DNA from: Vallitalea guaymasensis
Lineage (GTDB): Bacteria > Bacillota > Clostridia > Lachnospirales > Vallitaleaceae
Length of the DNA: 64,000 bases
Assembly (NCBI RefSeq): GCF_018141425.1
Contig: NZ_CP058561.1
Span: forward strand, 1,612,001 to 1,676,000
Direction: 5' to 3'
Below the pieces are notes generated by a model that had not been told where the DNA came from, searched no databases, and worked only from the letters and a program-made list of their open reading frames with translations. The position numbers were made by a program, and so were the translations under genes. This document shows positions 54,648 to 62,221 of this stretch, in pieces; within the stretch, counting starts at the first letter, position 1; each line of letters starts with the position of its first letter.

Positions 54648-56168
54648 TTACTTGATTTTAGTTAATATCTGTTTTAATATTGTACAAGCTTTTGCATCGT
54701 ATTCTTTAGCTTTATTAATTAAAGGTACTATTTGTTTTCTTACGTCTGGCTTGGCGAATGTTCTTGTTGCTTGTTCGTCTTGCATGAAGCCGCCTTTGAC
54801 TTCGTTCATTTTGAAGGCGCATTGTGCTTCTTCTTTAAACAGTTTTGCTGCCTGTTGGCATTCATCAGCTATAATTTCATTGTTGTTGCCCACCCAGCTT
54901 ATATAACAAGCCGCATATGATCTTCCTTCACCAACCATTACTTGTGCATCACCTTGACACATTATACGTTCAAACAATAATGGTAATATAGCATCCTTAG
55001 GAAATTCTTTTTCGTCTGATATAGCATTAGCCCATGCATCGTAAGCAGATTGACCTCCTGCATACTCAATTTTTATATTGCTGTCAGTACTATCATAGCA
55101 TATCTTTTCTGTGGTCATTATTTTGATAGCATCTTCTATTATATCTTTTGCATCCATTGGTTGGTTTTGTTCTTCACCAACAGCCATGACTGCTATTGTG
55201 GCTGGATTTTCCCACCAAGTATTACATATGAAATATCCTGATTCGTGAATCTTTATATCTTTTCTGAATTCCCTGTTTTCTTGGAAACAGTTCCATCCTA
55301 GTAATGTTTCACCGTTGTTTTGGTAGCCTGTTATAAGACAAGCTTCTGGTGGTCCTATGATACCTAGGGCGATAACAGGTCTACCCTCATCTATTTCAGA
55401 TTTTATAAATTCAATAAAGTCTTCTTTACTTGCTTTTTCTCTTTTAAGTATTTTATAGGTTCTGCCAGCTGCCTTAAATGCTCTTTTGAAAGCTTCATAT
55501 TTATCTTGATATATATTCATGATGTCTACATTTCCGCCATCCCAACAATTGATATTCCATCTTAATCGAAATGCCGCTCCCGATGTAGCCATTATATAAT
55601 AATAGTCTATTTCTTGCCCCATATAGTTAAGACATGCTTTTAATGCTGTAGGAAAAGGTGTGCATTCTTCGAATGAATAGGCTACCTTTGGAACCCCAAA
55701 TAATATACAACTATTGTCAGTCTTTTCACGATTCTTCATTATATTTTCAACCTCCAGAATTGAATTCGATAAAAGTATATCTTCATTCTCTTCTAATATG
55801 ACAGGAGCAAACATACCCATGAGAAATCTGTATCTTCCTACCTTACAGCCTTTTGTTCTGAATTCAGATGGAGTTTTTTTAGTATATCTTTTGAAGGCTC
55901 TGGTAAAAGTATCATAATTATTGAAAGTATATTCACCAGATATATCTAGAAGGCTTTTGTTGGTATGAATGATTTCAAATGCTGCGTTAGCAATTCGTCT
56001 CGTAAGAATATACCTGGATAAGGATATATTTGTACATTCTTTGAACGTTTCTCTTATATGACGGTATGAAAACCCTATAGTCCTCTCTAGACGAGAGTAA
56101 TCTATCTCCTCTTTGAGTCTTGCTTCAATGTATGTTGCTATTGACCATATAAAAAAAGAATAATCCAT
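54648..56168 (-). CDS. AraC-type HTH fused to a BtrH-like domain
   Basis: 506 residues. AraC double HTH at 20-110 (LERTIGFSYRHIRETFKECT, ISGEYTFNNYDTFTRAFKRY). From about 150 a BtrH_N/papain-like fold: SFEECTPFPTALKACLNYMG (with the Cys of the family), DYYYIMATSGAAFRLRWNIN, EGRPVIALGIIGPPEACLIT, YQNNGETLLGWNCFQ. The end (400-506) is helical. BtrH-like proteins transfer or cleave acyl-linked amino groups in aminoglycoside pathways; in this fusion the domain more likely senses a ligand. GAGGAG before the ATG. Single-gene unit. Confidence 0.8.
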   Translation of the reverse strand: MDYSFFIWSIATYIEARLKEEIDYSRLERTIGFSYRHIRETFKECTNISLSRYILTRRIANAAFEIIHTNKSLLDISGEYTFNNYDTFTRAFKRYTKKTPSEFRTKGCKVGRYRFLMGMFAPVILEENEDILLSNSILEVENIMKNREKTDNSCILFGVPKVAYSFEECTPFPTALKACLNYMGQEIDYYYIMATSGAAFRLRWNINCWDGGNVDIMNIYQDKYEAFKRAFKAAGRTYKILKREKASKEDFIEFIKSEIDEGRPVIALGIIGPPEACLITGYQNNGETLLGWNCFQENREFRKDIKIHESGYFICNTWWENPATIAVMAVGEEQNQPMDAKDIIEDAIKIMTTEKICYDSTDSNIKIEYAGGQSAYDAWANAISDEKEFPKDAILPLLFERIMCQGDAQVMVGEGRSYAACYISWVGNNNEIIADECQQAAKLFKEEAQCAFKMNEVKGGFMQDEQATRTFAKPDVRKQIVPLINKAKEYDAKACTILKQILTKIK

Positions 56169-56360
56169 ATTTTTATCTCCTCTATATTAATTCTTCCGGA
56201 AGTAAATTTATTATATCATTAAATATATAGTAATACTCGACATTTTTGACCTTATATATTATATTAATAATTAATTTACCTTAATAACTACTACATTTTA
56301 TGAATAGTAAAATTATTAAAATTAGTGTATAATAAAAATAATCATAATGGAGGTGAAAAT

Positions 56361-56540
56361 ATGAATACCATAAAAAAAGAAGTTATAAATATTATTACAA
56401 AACTCCCAGATGATGTATCTATAGATGATATCATGTATAAATTATATGTATTAGATAAAGTAAAAAAAGGGCAAGAAGATATTAAAAATGGCAATTTTAT
56501 AACAAATGACGAACTTAGAGAGGAAATAGAAACATGGTAA
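56361..56540 (+). CDS. Antitoxin of type II toxin-antitoxin pair
   Basis: 59 residues from ATG 56361 with GGAGGTGA upstream; the frame extends to 56325. Helical: MNTIKKEVINIITKLPDDVS, then IDDIMYKLYVLDKVKKGQED, then DELREEIETW. It resembles short RelB/ParD-like antitoxins with the toxin-wrapping part at the C-terminus. The last 7 bases overlap the toxin gene, as usual for such pairs. Confidence 0.8.
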   Translation: MNTIKKEVINIITKLPDDVSIDDIMYKLYVLDKVKKGQEDIKNGNFITNDELREEIETW

Positions 56541-56842
56541 AATGGTCCAATTCAGCTAAACTTGACTTGCGACAGATTTATAATTATATTTCTACCAACT
56601 CAGAATTTTATGCTAAAAAAGTAATTAATGATATCATTTATAAGTCAGATAATCTGAACAATTTTCCATCTATTGGGAAAGAAGTAAATGAATTTAATAA
56701 TCCTTTAATCAGAGAAATATATGTATATTCTTATCGTATGATATATCAAATAGTTTCAAATAATAATGTTGAAATATTAGCTATAGTTCATACCAAAAGA
56801 AATTTGAAGTTAAATGATGATACTGATACTATAGAAAAGTAG
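56534..56842 (+). CDS. RelE/ParE-family toxin
   Basis: 102 residues, full length. Family hallmarks: WSNSAKLDLRQIYNYI, a helix pair, IGKEVNEFNNPLIREIYVYS, YRMIYQIV and the last strand VEILAIVHTKRNL. RelE members cut ribosome-bound mRNA, ParE members block gyrase; the sequence does not settle which. Immediately downstream and convergent is the WYL regulator pair of the rtcB locus. Confidence 0.9.
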   Translation: MVKWSNSAKLDLRQIYNYISTNSEFYAKKVINDIIYKSDNLNNFPSIGKEVNEFNNPLIREIYVYSYRMIYQIVSNNNVEILAIVHTKRNLKLNDDTDTIEK

Positions 56843-56870
56843 TTTTTATAATATGAAAAACTACTTTTCT
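56833..56870. terminator. Terminator shared by toxin gene and WYL operon
   Basis: AGAAAAGTAGTTTTT / AAAAACTACTTTTCT perfect 15-bp arms (56833-56847, 56856-56870), 8-base loop, T-rich on both sides. It overlaps the toxin stop codon and lies 16 bases after the stop of the WYL gene. Confidence 0.85.
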
Positions 56871-56885
56871 ATTTTTAAATATAAT

Positions 56886-57863
56886 TTAATTAAATAATCT
56901 TTTCTGCCTATTAATCCTATCTACTACTTTCTGTTTAAATCCTTCTGGTCCTACCACTTTTAGGATTGGTCCGTATGATAACAGTTGTATTAATAATTCT
57001 GATTCGTCAAAGTCATAATAATATATTTTAACTCTGCATGTATTTGTTTCTTCGTCATATTCTGAATTTCTTTCATAGTTGGAAAGATGGACGAATACTC
57101 GTTCAAAGCCATTTCTTTCATTGTTTAAAATGATTTCTATTGGTTCTGGCATTTTGTGATTGGATATGTACTCAGATATACCCGATGGATACTTGGCTGG
57201 TTCGATAATCTCTGCTTTTACTATCCTTGCCACATTGATCTTGCTATGATATACTATCTTGCCTCTATTGATTAAAACTGCGTTCAGACGAAATTTATCA
57301 TCTTTTGGTGAGTATTCTATTCTGTATCCTGCGTAACTTGCACTTCTTCTTACACCTTCTGCATTCAAGTAAGTTATGTTAAGACATTTCTTATTATTAA
57401 CTGCATATAATAACTTTCTAAAATTATTAATGTAATCAATATTATCATAAGGGTCTCCATCTTTTGCTTGACCTATGTAGATTATTGTATCTTGGTCAAA
57501 CAATTCTTCTACATCTGCTAATTGTTCCTTTAATACATCTAATTCTTCTTCATCTAAAAACAACTGTATTCTCTTATCCATCAATAAAGTTTTTATCCAT
57601 CTTAACTCCAGTGTTGTCAATAAAACTGATGGTTCCTTATCTAGTATAGATTGGTAACCCTCTTCATTCTTGCTTAACAAGTTATAACTATCTTCATCAT
57701 CGTTTATAATTCTAGGAGCTAGAGTCAGTAAAGTATCTCCAAAACCTTGGTTCCTTATCAAATCGTAAATATACTCCACTGAAACGGTTTTATCCTGAGC
57801 TTTATTCAATATTTCACTTATCAATCTATAATATTTTCCGTATACTTCACTAAACAGACTCAT
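56886..57863 (-). CDS. WYL-domain protein B (YafY/PafC-type)
   Basis: 325 residues. N-terminal winged-helix-like part (1-120), then a WYL domain around 145-225 (KCLNITYLNAEGVRRSASYA, GYRIEYSPKDDKFRLNAVLI) and a C-terminal WCX part (LNNERNGFERVFVHLSNYER, YDFDESELLIQLLSYGPILK). WYL proteins are nucleic-acid-sensing regulators, for example binding single-stranded DNA or tRNA fragments. The gene starts 3 bases after WYL gene A and is co-transcribed with it, divergent from rtcB. Confidence 0.85.
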   Translation of the reverse strand: MSLFSEVYGKYYRLISEILNKAQDKTVSVEYIYDLIRNQGFGDTLLTLAPRIINDDEDSYNLLSKNEEGYQSILDKEPSVLLTTLELRWIKTLLMDKRIQLFLDEEELDVLKEQLADVEELFDQDTIIYIGQAKDGDPYDNIDYINNFRKLLYAVNNKKCLNITYLNAEGVRRSASYAGYRIEYSPKDDKFRLNAVLINRGKIVYHSKINVARIVKAEIIEPAKYPSGISEYISNHKMPEPIEIILNNERNGFERVFVHLSNYERNSEYDEETNTCRVKIYYYDFDESELLIQLLSYGPILKVVGPEGFKQKVVDRINRQKRLFN

Positions 57864-57866
57864 TCC

Positions 57867-59120
57867 CTAACCCCCATACATTTCATACATGGCATCAATA
57901 TCTCTTAAGAATCTTTTTTCTACAATTTCATTAGAACATCTAAAAGATATCATTCTTCCTATTAATGTTCTTAGCCAAGGCACCATTTCATTGACATCGT
58001 TGACTTCAATTGAATAGAGATATGTATTTTCACTTATCTTCTCGATAGTACCATGTCTACCTTCTCTATGAAGTCTTTTTAATATGTATCCTTCATCATC
58101 AGCTATAATCAATGTTACCTCTAATTTTTCAAGTTTTTTCCCATTGAATATAGTAACACCCCAGCTTTTTTCTGAACGCTCAGATAGATTTTCTACATGT
58201 GAATCATAGCTATCATCTATATCTTCAATTACTACTTCTTTTATATTATCGATTCTGTATGTTCCATAACGCTTATATTTATTGTTATAAGCAGCTAGAT
58301 ACCTTCTACCGCTACTGACATTATCTAATATTTTTAACGGTAGGACCTTTACCTTTATATTGCTATTTCTTCTATAGGTACTTACGAACTCAATATTTCT
58401 ATGTTCTCTAATAGCCATTAGGATATTAAGTAAAATTTCATCATCTAGTGTATGAGCTAAATAAATATGACGAAATGAAAATAGAGGTTTGTTTACAATA
58501 GAATTATCTACTCTCTGACGAATAAAATTCCCTAGAACTCCAACTGGAAATACATTTTGATAATAACCACAGATGTGAAGTAGTTTATCAATAGTATCTT
58601 TTGATAATGAATCAATTCCTTGTCTATTAATATGGTATTGTAATGTCCTGCCTTTTTTAATACTATGTAAAAACCCTATTCCTGTAAGCTCTTTCAGCTT
58701 ATTTCTAATAGTCATATTATCGGGTATCTTGATATCTTCAAATATACTTAAATAATCGTTAACTATAATATCCGTAATTTCATTTAATGTCAAACCTTCA
58801 TCTATACTTAAAATATCCAATATAATAAAATGCAACATTATATCATTCTTAGTAAATGTCTTTGTCATCCAAGTTATAAAAAGAGGGTTTTCTTCTAGGT
58901 CAACTGTATCAGCTGTTATAAATAATTTTTTACCTCTAACTGAATTATCATGTCCAATATAACCTGATAAATAATTTTCTATCCTTCTTCTCTCATTATC
59001 ATAACTTCTGCCACTTCTTGAACCAAAGTCATTACGACATTTATAACCATAAATGTGAAAATCCCTTAGATAATCTCTTATCTTTTCATAATTCTTTATT
59101 AACTCGTTGAACCCAGCCAT
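57867..59120 (-). CDS. WYL-domain transcriptional regulator A
   Basis: 417 residues from ATG 59120 (AAGGTGA upstream; the frame extends to 59192). Winged HTH region around 75-180 (KNDIMLHFIILDILSIDEGL … NKLKELTGIGFLHSIKKGRT), WYL domain around 240-320 (HRNIEFVSTYRRNSNIKVKV, SGRRYLAAYNNKYKRYGTYR), and a C-terminal ligand part. Transcribed from a strong promoter (59183-59211) in the gap shared with rtcB. A pair of WYL proteins next to rtcB suggests that they sense RNA damage and turn on repair; this is inference. Confidence 0.88.
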   Translation of the reverse strand: MAGFNELIKNYEKIRDYLRDFHIYGYKCRNDFGSRSGRSYDNERRRIENYLSGYIGHDNSVRGKKLFITADTVDLEENPLFITWMTKTFTKNDIMLHFIILDILSIDEGLTLNEITDIIVNDYLSIFEDIKIPDNMTIRNKLKELTGIGFLHSIKKGRTLQYHINRQGIDSLSKDTIDKLLHICGYYQNVFPVGVLGNFIRQRVDNSIVNKPLFSFRHIYLAHTLDDEILLNILMAIREHRNIEFVSTYRRNSNIKVKVLPLKILDNVSSGRRYLAAYNNKYKRYGTYRIDNIKEVVIEDIDDSYDSHVENLSERSEKSWGVTIFNGKKLEKLEVTLIIADDEGYILKRLHREGRHGTIEKISENTYLYSIEVNDVNEMVPWLRTLIGRMISFRCSNEIVEKRFLRDIDAMYEMYGG

Positions 59121-59182
59121 ATATATCACCTTCATTCTTATGAAATCACTATCTGCATAGTAATAAACTTCTGTCCTATAAA

Positions 59183-59211
59183 ATAGTATCATTACAGAAA
59201 AGTCATGTCAA
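59183..59211 (-). promoter_or_regulatory. SigA promoter of WYL operon
   Basis: TTGACA (59206-59211), 17-base spacer, TACTAT (59183-59188) on the minus strand, about 60 bases before WYL gene A. Confidence 0.8.
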
Positions 59212-59215
59212 TTTT

Positions 59216-59228
59216 AAGTTCGCAACTT
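59216..59228 (+). promoter_or_regulatory. Palindromic operator candidate in rtcB-WYL gap
   Basis: AAGTTCGCAACTT: perfect 5-bp arms around CGC. It lies just upstream of the WYL -35 box and of the rtcB promoter region, where no strong -35 for rtcB is visible but a TGATAAAT-type -10 is. A bound WYL protein could activate rtcB and limit its own operon. Confidence 0.5.
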
Positions 59229-59264
59229 TTTTTTAATGATAAATACTCAGCTGGGTGGTAACAT

Positions 59265-60548
59265 ATGGTTCATGAGGATGAGATATACATAATTGATAAG
59301 GACGTGAAAAAAATGTTTGTAATTTATGAGAAAGAAAAAAATAGAATACCTATAAAAATATGGGTTGAAGATAGAAGCAAAATTGAAGATGAATGTTTGG
59401 CACAAGCTACGAATTTATCTAATCTGCCTTTTTTACATAAATGGGTTTGCCTAATGCCTGATACGCATACTGGAAAAGGAATGCCCATAGGTGGAGTAAT
59501 AGCCGCTGATAATGTGATAATACCTAATGCTGTGGGAGTTGATATTGGTTGCGGTATGGCTTTTATACAAACTAATATCCCTGTAAGATTATTAAAAGAT
59601 ACCAAAACACCTAATGGTACATTACTTCAAGGTATCATCGGTGATATTCTTAGAAATATACCTGTTGGTTTTTCCCATCATAACAGTAGACAAGAATGTA
59701 AGACATTAGATGATGCTATTAAGAACCTTGATATATATCAAGATGCAAAAGAGCTGATTCCAGAGATTGAAGCTGGATATTATCAAATAGGTACTCTTGG
59801 TGGTGGTAATCATTTTATTGAACTACAAGAGGATGAACAAGGATTGGTATGTATAATGCTTCATTCTGGCAGTCGTCATTTTGGTTATAAGATATGTAAT
59901 TATTACCATAAGTTAGCAAGAGAATTGAACACTAGATGGTTCTCTTCTGTACCTGATGAATATAGATTAGCATTTCTGCCTGTAAATACCAAAGAAGGTC
60001 AAGATTATATCAATTGGATGAATCTAGCTTTAGGTTTTGCTAGTGAAAACAGAAGTCAGATGCTTGATAATGTCATTAATATAGTAAACAAATGGGTTAA
60101 GAAACATTGTGATTTCAATACTGATTATACTGATTTGATTAACTGTCATCATAACTATGCTGCCATTGAACATCATTATGGTAGGAATGTATGGGTACAT
60201 AGAAAAGGTGCCATACGTGCAAGAGAAGATGAACTTGGCATTATTCCAGGTGCAATGGGCTCATATAGTTATATTGTAAAAGGCAAAGGTAATCCTGAAA
60301 GCTTTCATTCTTGTTCTCATGGTGCTGGACGATTGATGTCCAGAAAGAAAGCAATGGAAACTTTTGGCGTTGACGAAGTAATCAACGACTTGAAAGCAAG
60401 CGAAGTAATAATTGGTAAAAGATCCAAGAAAGATATACCTGAAGAATCAAAGTTCGCTTATAAAGATATAGATACTGTAATTAATAATGAACTTGATTTG
60501 ATAGAACCAATTAAAAAGCTTAAAACTATTGGTGTAGTAAAAGGTTAA
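59265..60548 (+). CDS. rtcB: RNA ligase RtcB
   Basis: 427 residues. RtcB joins RNA 2',3'-cyclic phosphate and 5'-OH ends using GTP and Mn. All metal and guanylylation residues are seen: Cys96 in GVDIGCGMAF, His183 in GGGNHFIE, His205 in HSGSRHFG, His295 in CHHNYAA and the GMP-accepting His352 in SCSHGAGR. Also PDTHTG at 65. The chosen ATG 59265 has GGGTGG upstream; ATG 59313 (AAGGACGTG upstream) matches the usual start of the short RtcB branch and is a real alternative. No rtcA gene is adjacent. Confidence 0.97.
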   Translation: MVHEDEIYIIDKDVKKMFVIYEKEKNRIPIKIWVEDRSKIEDECLAQATNLSNLPFLHKWVCLMPDTHTGKGMPIGGVIAADNVIIPNAVGVDIGCGMAFIQTNIPVRLLKDTKTPNGTLLQGIIGDILRNIPVGFSHHNSRQECKTLDDAIKNLDIYQDAKELIPEIEAGYYQIGTLGGGNHFIELQEDEQGLVCIMLHSGSRHFGYKICNYYHKLARELNTRWFSSVPDEYRLAFLPVNTKEGQDYINWMNLALGFASENRSQMLDNVINIVNKWVKKHCDFNTDYTDLINCHHNYAAIEHHYGRNVWVHRKGAIRAREDELGIIPGAMGSYSYIVKGKGNPESFHSCSHGAGRLMSRKKAMETFGVDEVINDLKASEVIIGKRSKKDIPEESKFAYKDIDTVINNELDLIEPIKKLKTIGVVKG

Positions 60549-60594
60549 TTATTGGAAGTCTTCTTCCTTAATTATAAATTGTATTTTCTTCTAT

Positions 60595-60770
60595 GCTAAG
60601 ACTTTTAATGTCTTGCGGTGCCTAAGAGTTCTCTTAAGGTATGCCGAAGTAATACGGATAAAAGAGGTTAAGTACCTCAATTATGCTCAAGTTAGAGCAC
60701 TAAATGGTCAGAACATCAAAAATGTTCGGGGTTCAAATCCCCAAGATTATGCAACCTTTTTAGTTGCCCA
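60595..60770 (+). ncRNA. tRNA-like structured RNA candidate after rtcB
   Basis: The 514 bases between rtcB and the slipin gene begin with a row of hairpins: CTT-CGG-CCT-AAGAG with CTCTT-AGG-GCCG-AAG (60612-60649), GAGGT/ACCTC (60664-60677), a D-arm-like TGCTC-AAGTTA-GAGCA (60684-60699), GAACA-TCAAAAA-TGTTC with a 7-base loop (60711-60727), and a T-arm-like GGGG-TTCAAAT-CCCC (60728-60742), then GCAAC/GTTGC. TTCAAAT is the exact T-loop pattern of tRNA. There is no matching acceptor stem and the D-to-anticodon linker is 11 bases, so it is not a standard tRNA. Confidence 0.4.
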
Positions 60771-61062
60771 AATATATTACCTATTTAATCTGATTCCCCT
60801 GCACAAGAGAACTAATATAAGAATCTTGATTATTGAGATTATTTATAACGGTTTTCAATTGCAACAAATCAAGTGCTTTGAGATCACTGGGATACCGTTT
60901 GGATTAGAATATATCCAAGGTATAATGAAATTCATCTTAGTCTAACATCATGTACCTCATTATATCCCCGATATACTATAGTCTTTACTTAACAGTAATC
61001 CCGCACTTGATTTGCAGGAATCGGACTTATTAACCAAGAAATATCTGAAAGGAGATTTTAAG
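60771..61062 (+). other. Rest of rtcB-slipin gap
   Basis: About 290 bases with further small hairpins (TTGGAT/ATCCAA near 60898-60917) but no reading frame that I trust. The 110-codon open frame that runs from 60613 to 60945 crosses the hairpin region and starts at a TTG without binding site. The end (61045-61062) holds the AAGGAG site of the slipin gene. Confidence 0.5.
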
Positions 61063-62172
61063 ATGAAATATTATATCAAAAAAACTGAAAGAGGACTTTT
61101 ATTCCAGAATGGAGATTATATCAAATCCCTTGAACCAGGAAAATATTCATTTCTATCCTTTCTAACATATAAAGTTGTTATTTTAGATGTAACTAAACAA
61201 CGTTTTAACGTAAAGTTCGATCTAGATATATTAGCAGATGATGATAAGTTATTAAGTGAACTAGATATTATAGATGTTAAAGACAACCAATTAGTTTTAC
61301 ATTACATAGATGGAAAATTATCAGACATATATGAAACAGGTAAATATGCCTTTTGGAATATACATAAGAAAAATGATTTCAAGATAATAGATATGACTAA
61401 ACCTGAAATAGATGAATACATAGAAAAAAACATCTTCAATAGTAAGAATATCTTTCATCCTAGACTAAGAGACAAATATGTTGAGATACATGTACAACCA
61501 TATGAAAAAGCCGTACTTTTCTATAACAATAATTTCGTCAAGATTCTTGATGCTGGAAGATATTTTTATTGGACGAAATATGTTGATGTTACGGCAGATA
61601 AAATAGATATGAGACAATCACAATTAGATATGACTGGACAAGAAATCATGACAGCTGATAAAGTGACTCTTAGACTAAACTTCTTCTGTCAATACAAGGT
61701 TACAGATGTTCTAAAAGTCACTCTTGATATAAAACATTATGTAAATCAAATATATATATTGATACAGCTTATATTACGTGAGTATTTAGGCGCAATAAAA
61801 CTGGATGACCTATTGAAAATGAAACAAGAAGTTGCTGATTATGTACTTTCAAGATTAAAAGAAAAAGAATCCGAAATGGGTATTGAATTCATATATGCAG
61901 GCATAAAAGATGTAATTCTGCCAGGTGAAATAAAAGATATACTTAATACTGTTCTAATAGCTGAGAAAAAAGCTCAAGCCAATGTTATAACAAGAAGAGA
62001 GGAAATAGCATCCACAAGAAGCTTATTGAACACTGCAAAACTGATGGATGAGAATAAGACTCTCTACAAACTCAAGGAACTGGAGCATATTGAAAAAATA
62101 TGTGAAAGAGTTGGCAGCATTTCACTTAATGGTGGAGGTAATGTTTTAGAAAGATTGAATGAACTCTTTTAA
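61063..62172 (+). CDS. Slipin/SPFH-family protein
   Basis: 369 residues from ATG 61063 with AAGGAG 9 bases upstream. The C-terminal part is an SPFH domain (about 140-300: YEKAVLFYNNNFVKILDAGR, QSQLDMTGQEIMTADKVTLR, KLDDLLKMKQEVADYVLSRL, MGIEFIYAGIKDVILPGEIK) and a coiled tail (300-345). In front are two more copies of the small beta unit with the pattern LxFxxGxxxxxLxPGKYxFW, at about 10-30, 76-97 and 146-170. No N-terminal membrane helix is seen, unlike most slipins. SPFH proteins form ring scaffolds. Co-directional with rtcB; such pairs are known in bacterial RNA-repair neighbourhoods. Confidence 0.88.
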   Translation: MKYYIKKTERGLLFQNGDYIKSLEPGKYSFLSFLTYKVVILDVTKQRFNVKFDLDILADDDKLLSELDIIDVKDNQLVLHYIDGKLSDIYETGKYAFWNIHKKNDFKIIDMTKPEIDEYIEKNIFNSKNIFHPRLRDKYVEIHVQPYEKAVLFYNNNFVKILDAGRYFYWTKYVDVTADKIDMRQSQLDMTGQEIMTADKVTLRLNFFCQYKVTDVLKVTLDIKHYVNQIYILIQLILREYLGAIKLDDLLKMKQEVADYVLSRLKEKESEMGIEFIYAGIKDVILPGEIKDILNTVLIAEKKAQANVITRREEIASTRSLLNTAKLMDENKTLYKLKELEHIEKICERVGSISLNGGGNVLERLNELF

Positions 62173-62173
62173 A

Positions 62174-62207
62174 AATCGCAGGGGGCTAGCCCCCTGCTCT
62201 TATTTTA
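62174..62207. terminator. Bidirectional terminator
   Basis: GCAGGGGG-CTAG-CCCCCTGC (62178-62197), a perfect 8-bp GC-rich stem, T-rich on both sides. It ends the slipin transcript on plus and the GH101 transcript on minus. Confidence 0.95.
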
Positions 62208-62221
62208 ATATAATTGATATA

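Noticed and set aside
60684-60750. A functional tRNA gene
   Set aside because: D-like and T-like arms are present but no 7-bp acceptor stem can be paired, the D-to-anticodon linker is 11 bases, and the T stem has only 4 pairs.
60595-60770. Canonical YrlA (bacterial Y RNA)
   Set aside because: A GCCGAAG string (60643-60649) resembles the Ro-binding motif and CTTG occurs nearby, but the T/D arm order is not that of YrlA and no Ro60 gene is in the window. Kept only as tRNA-like RNA.
60613-60945. 110-codon open frame between rtcB and slipin
   Set aside because: It starts at TTG without a ribosome binding site, runs through perfect hairpins and a T-arm-like loop, and its product is hydrophobic nonsense without domain features. 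The RNA interpretation explains the sequence better.
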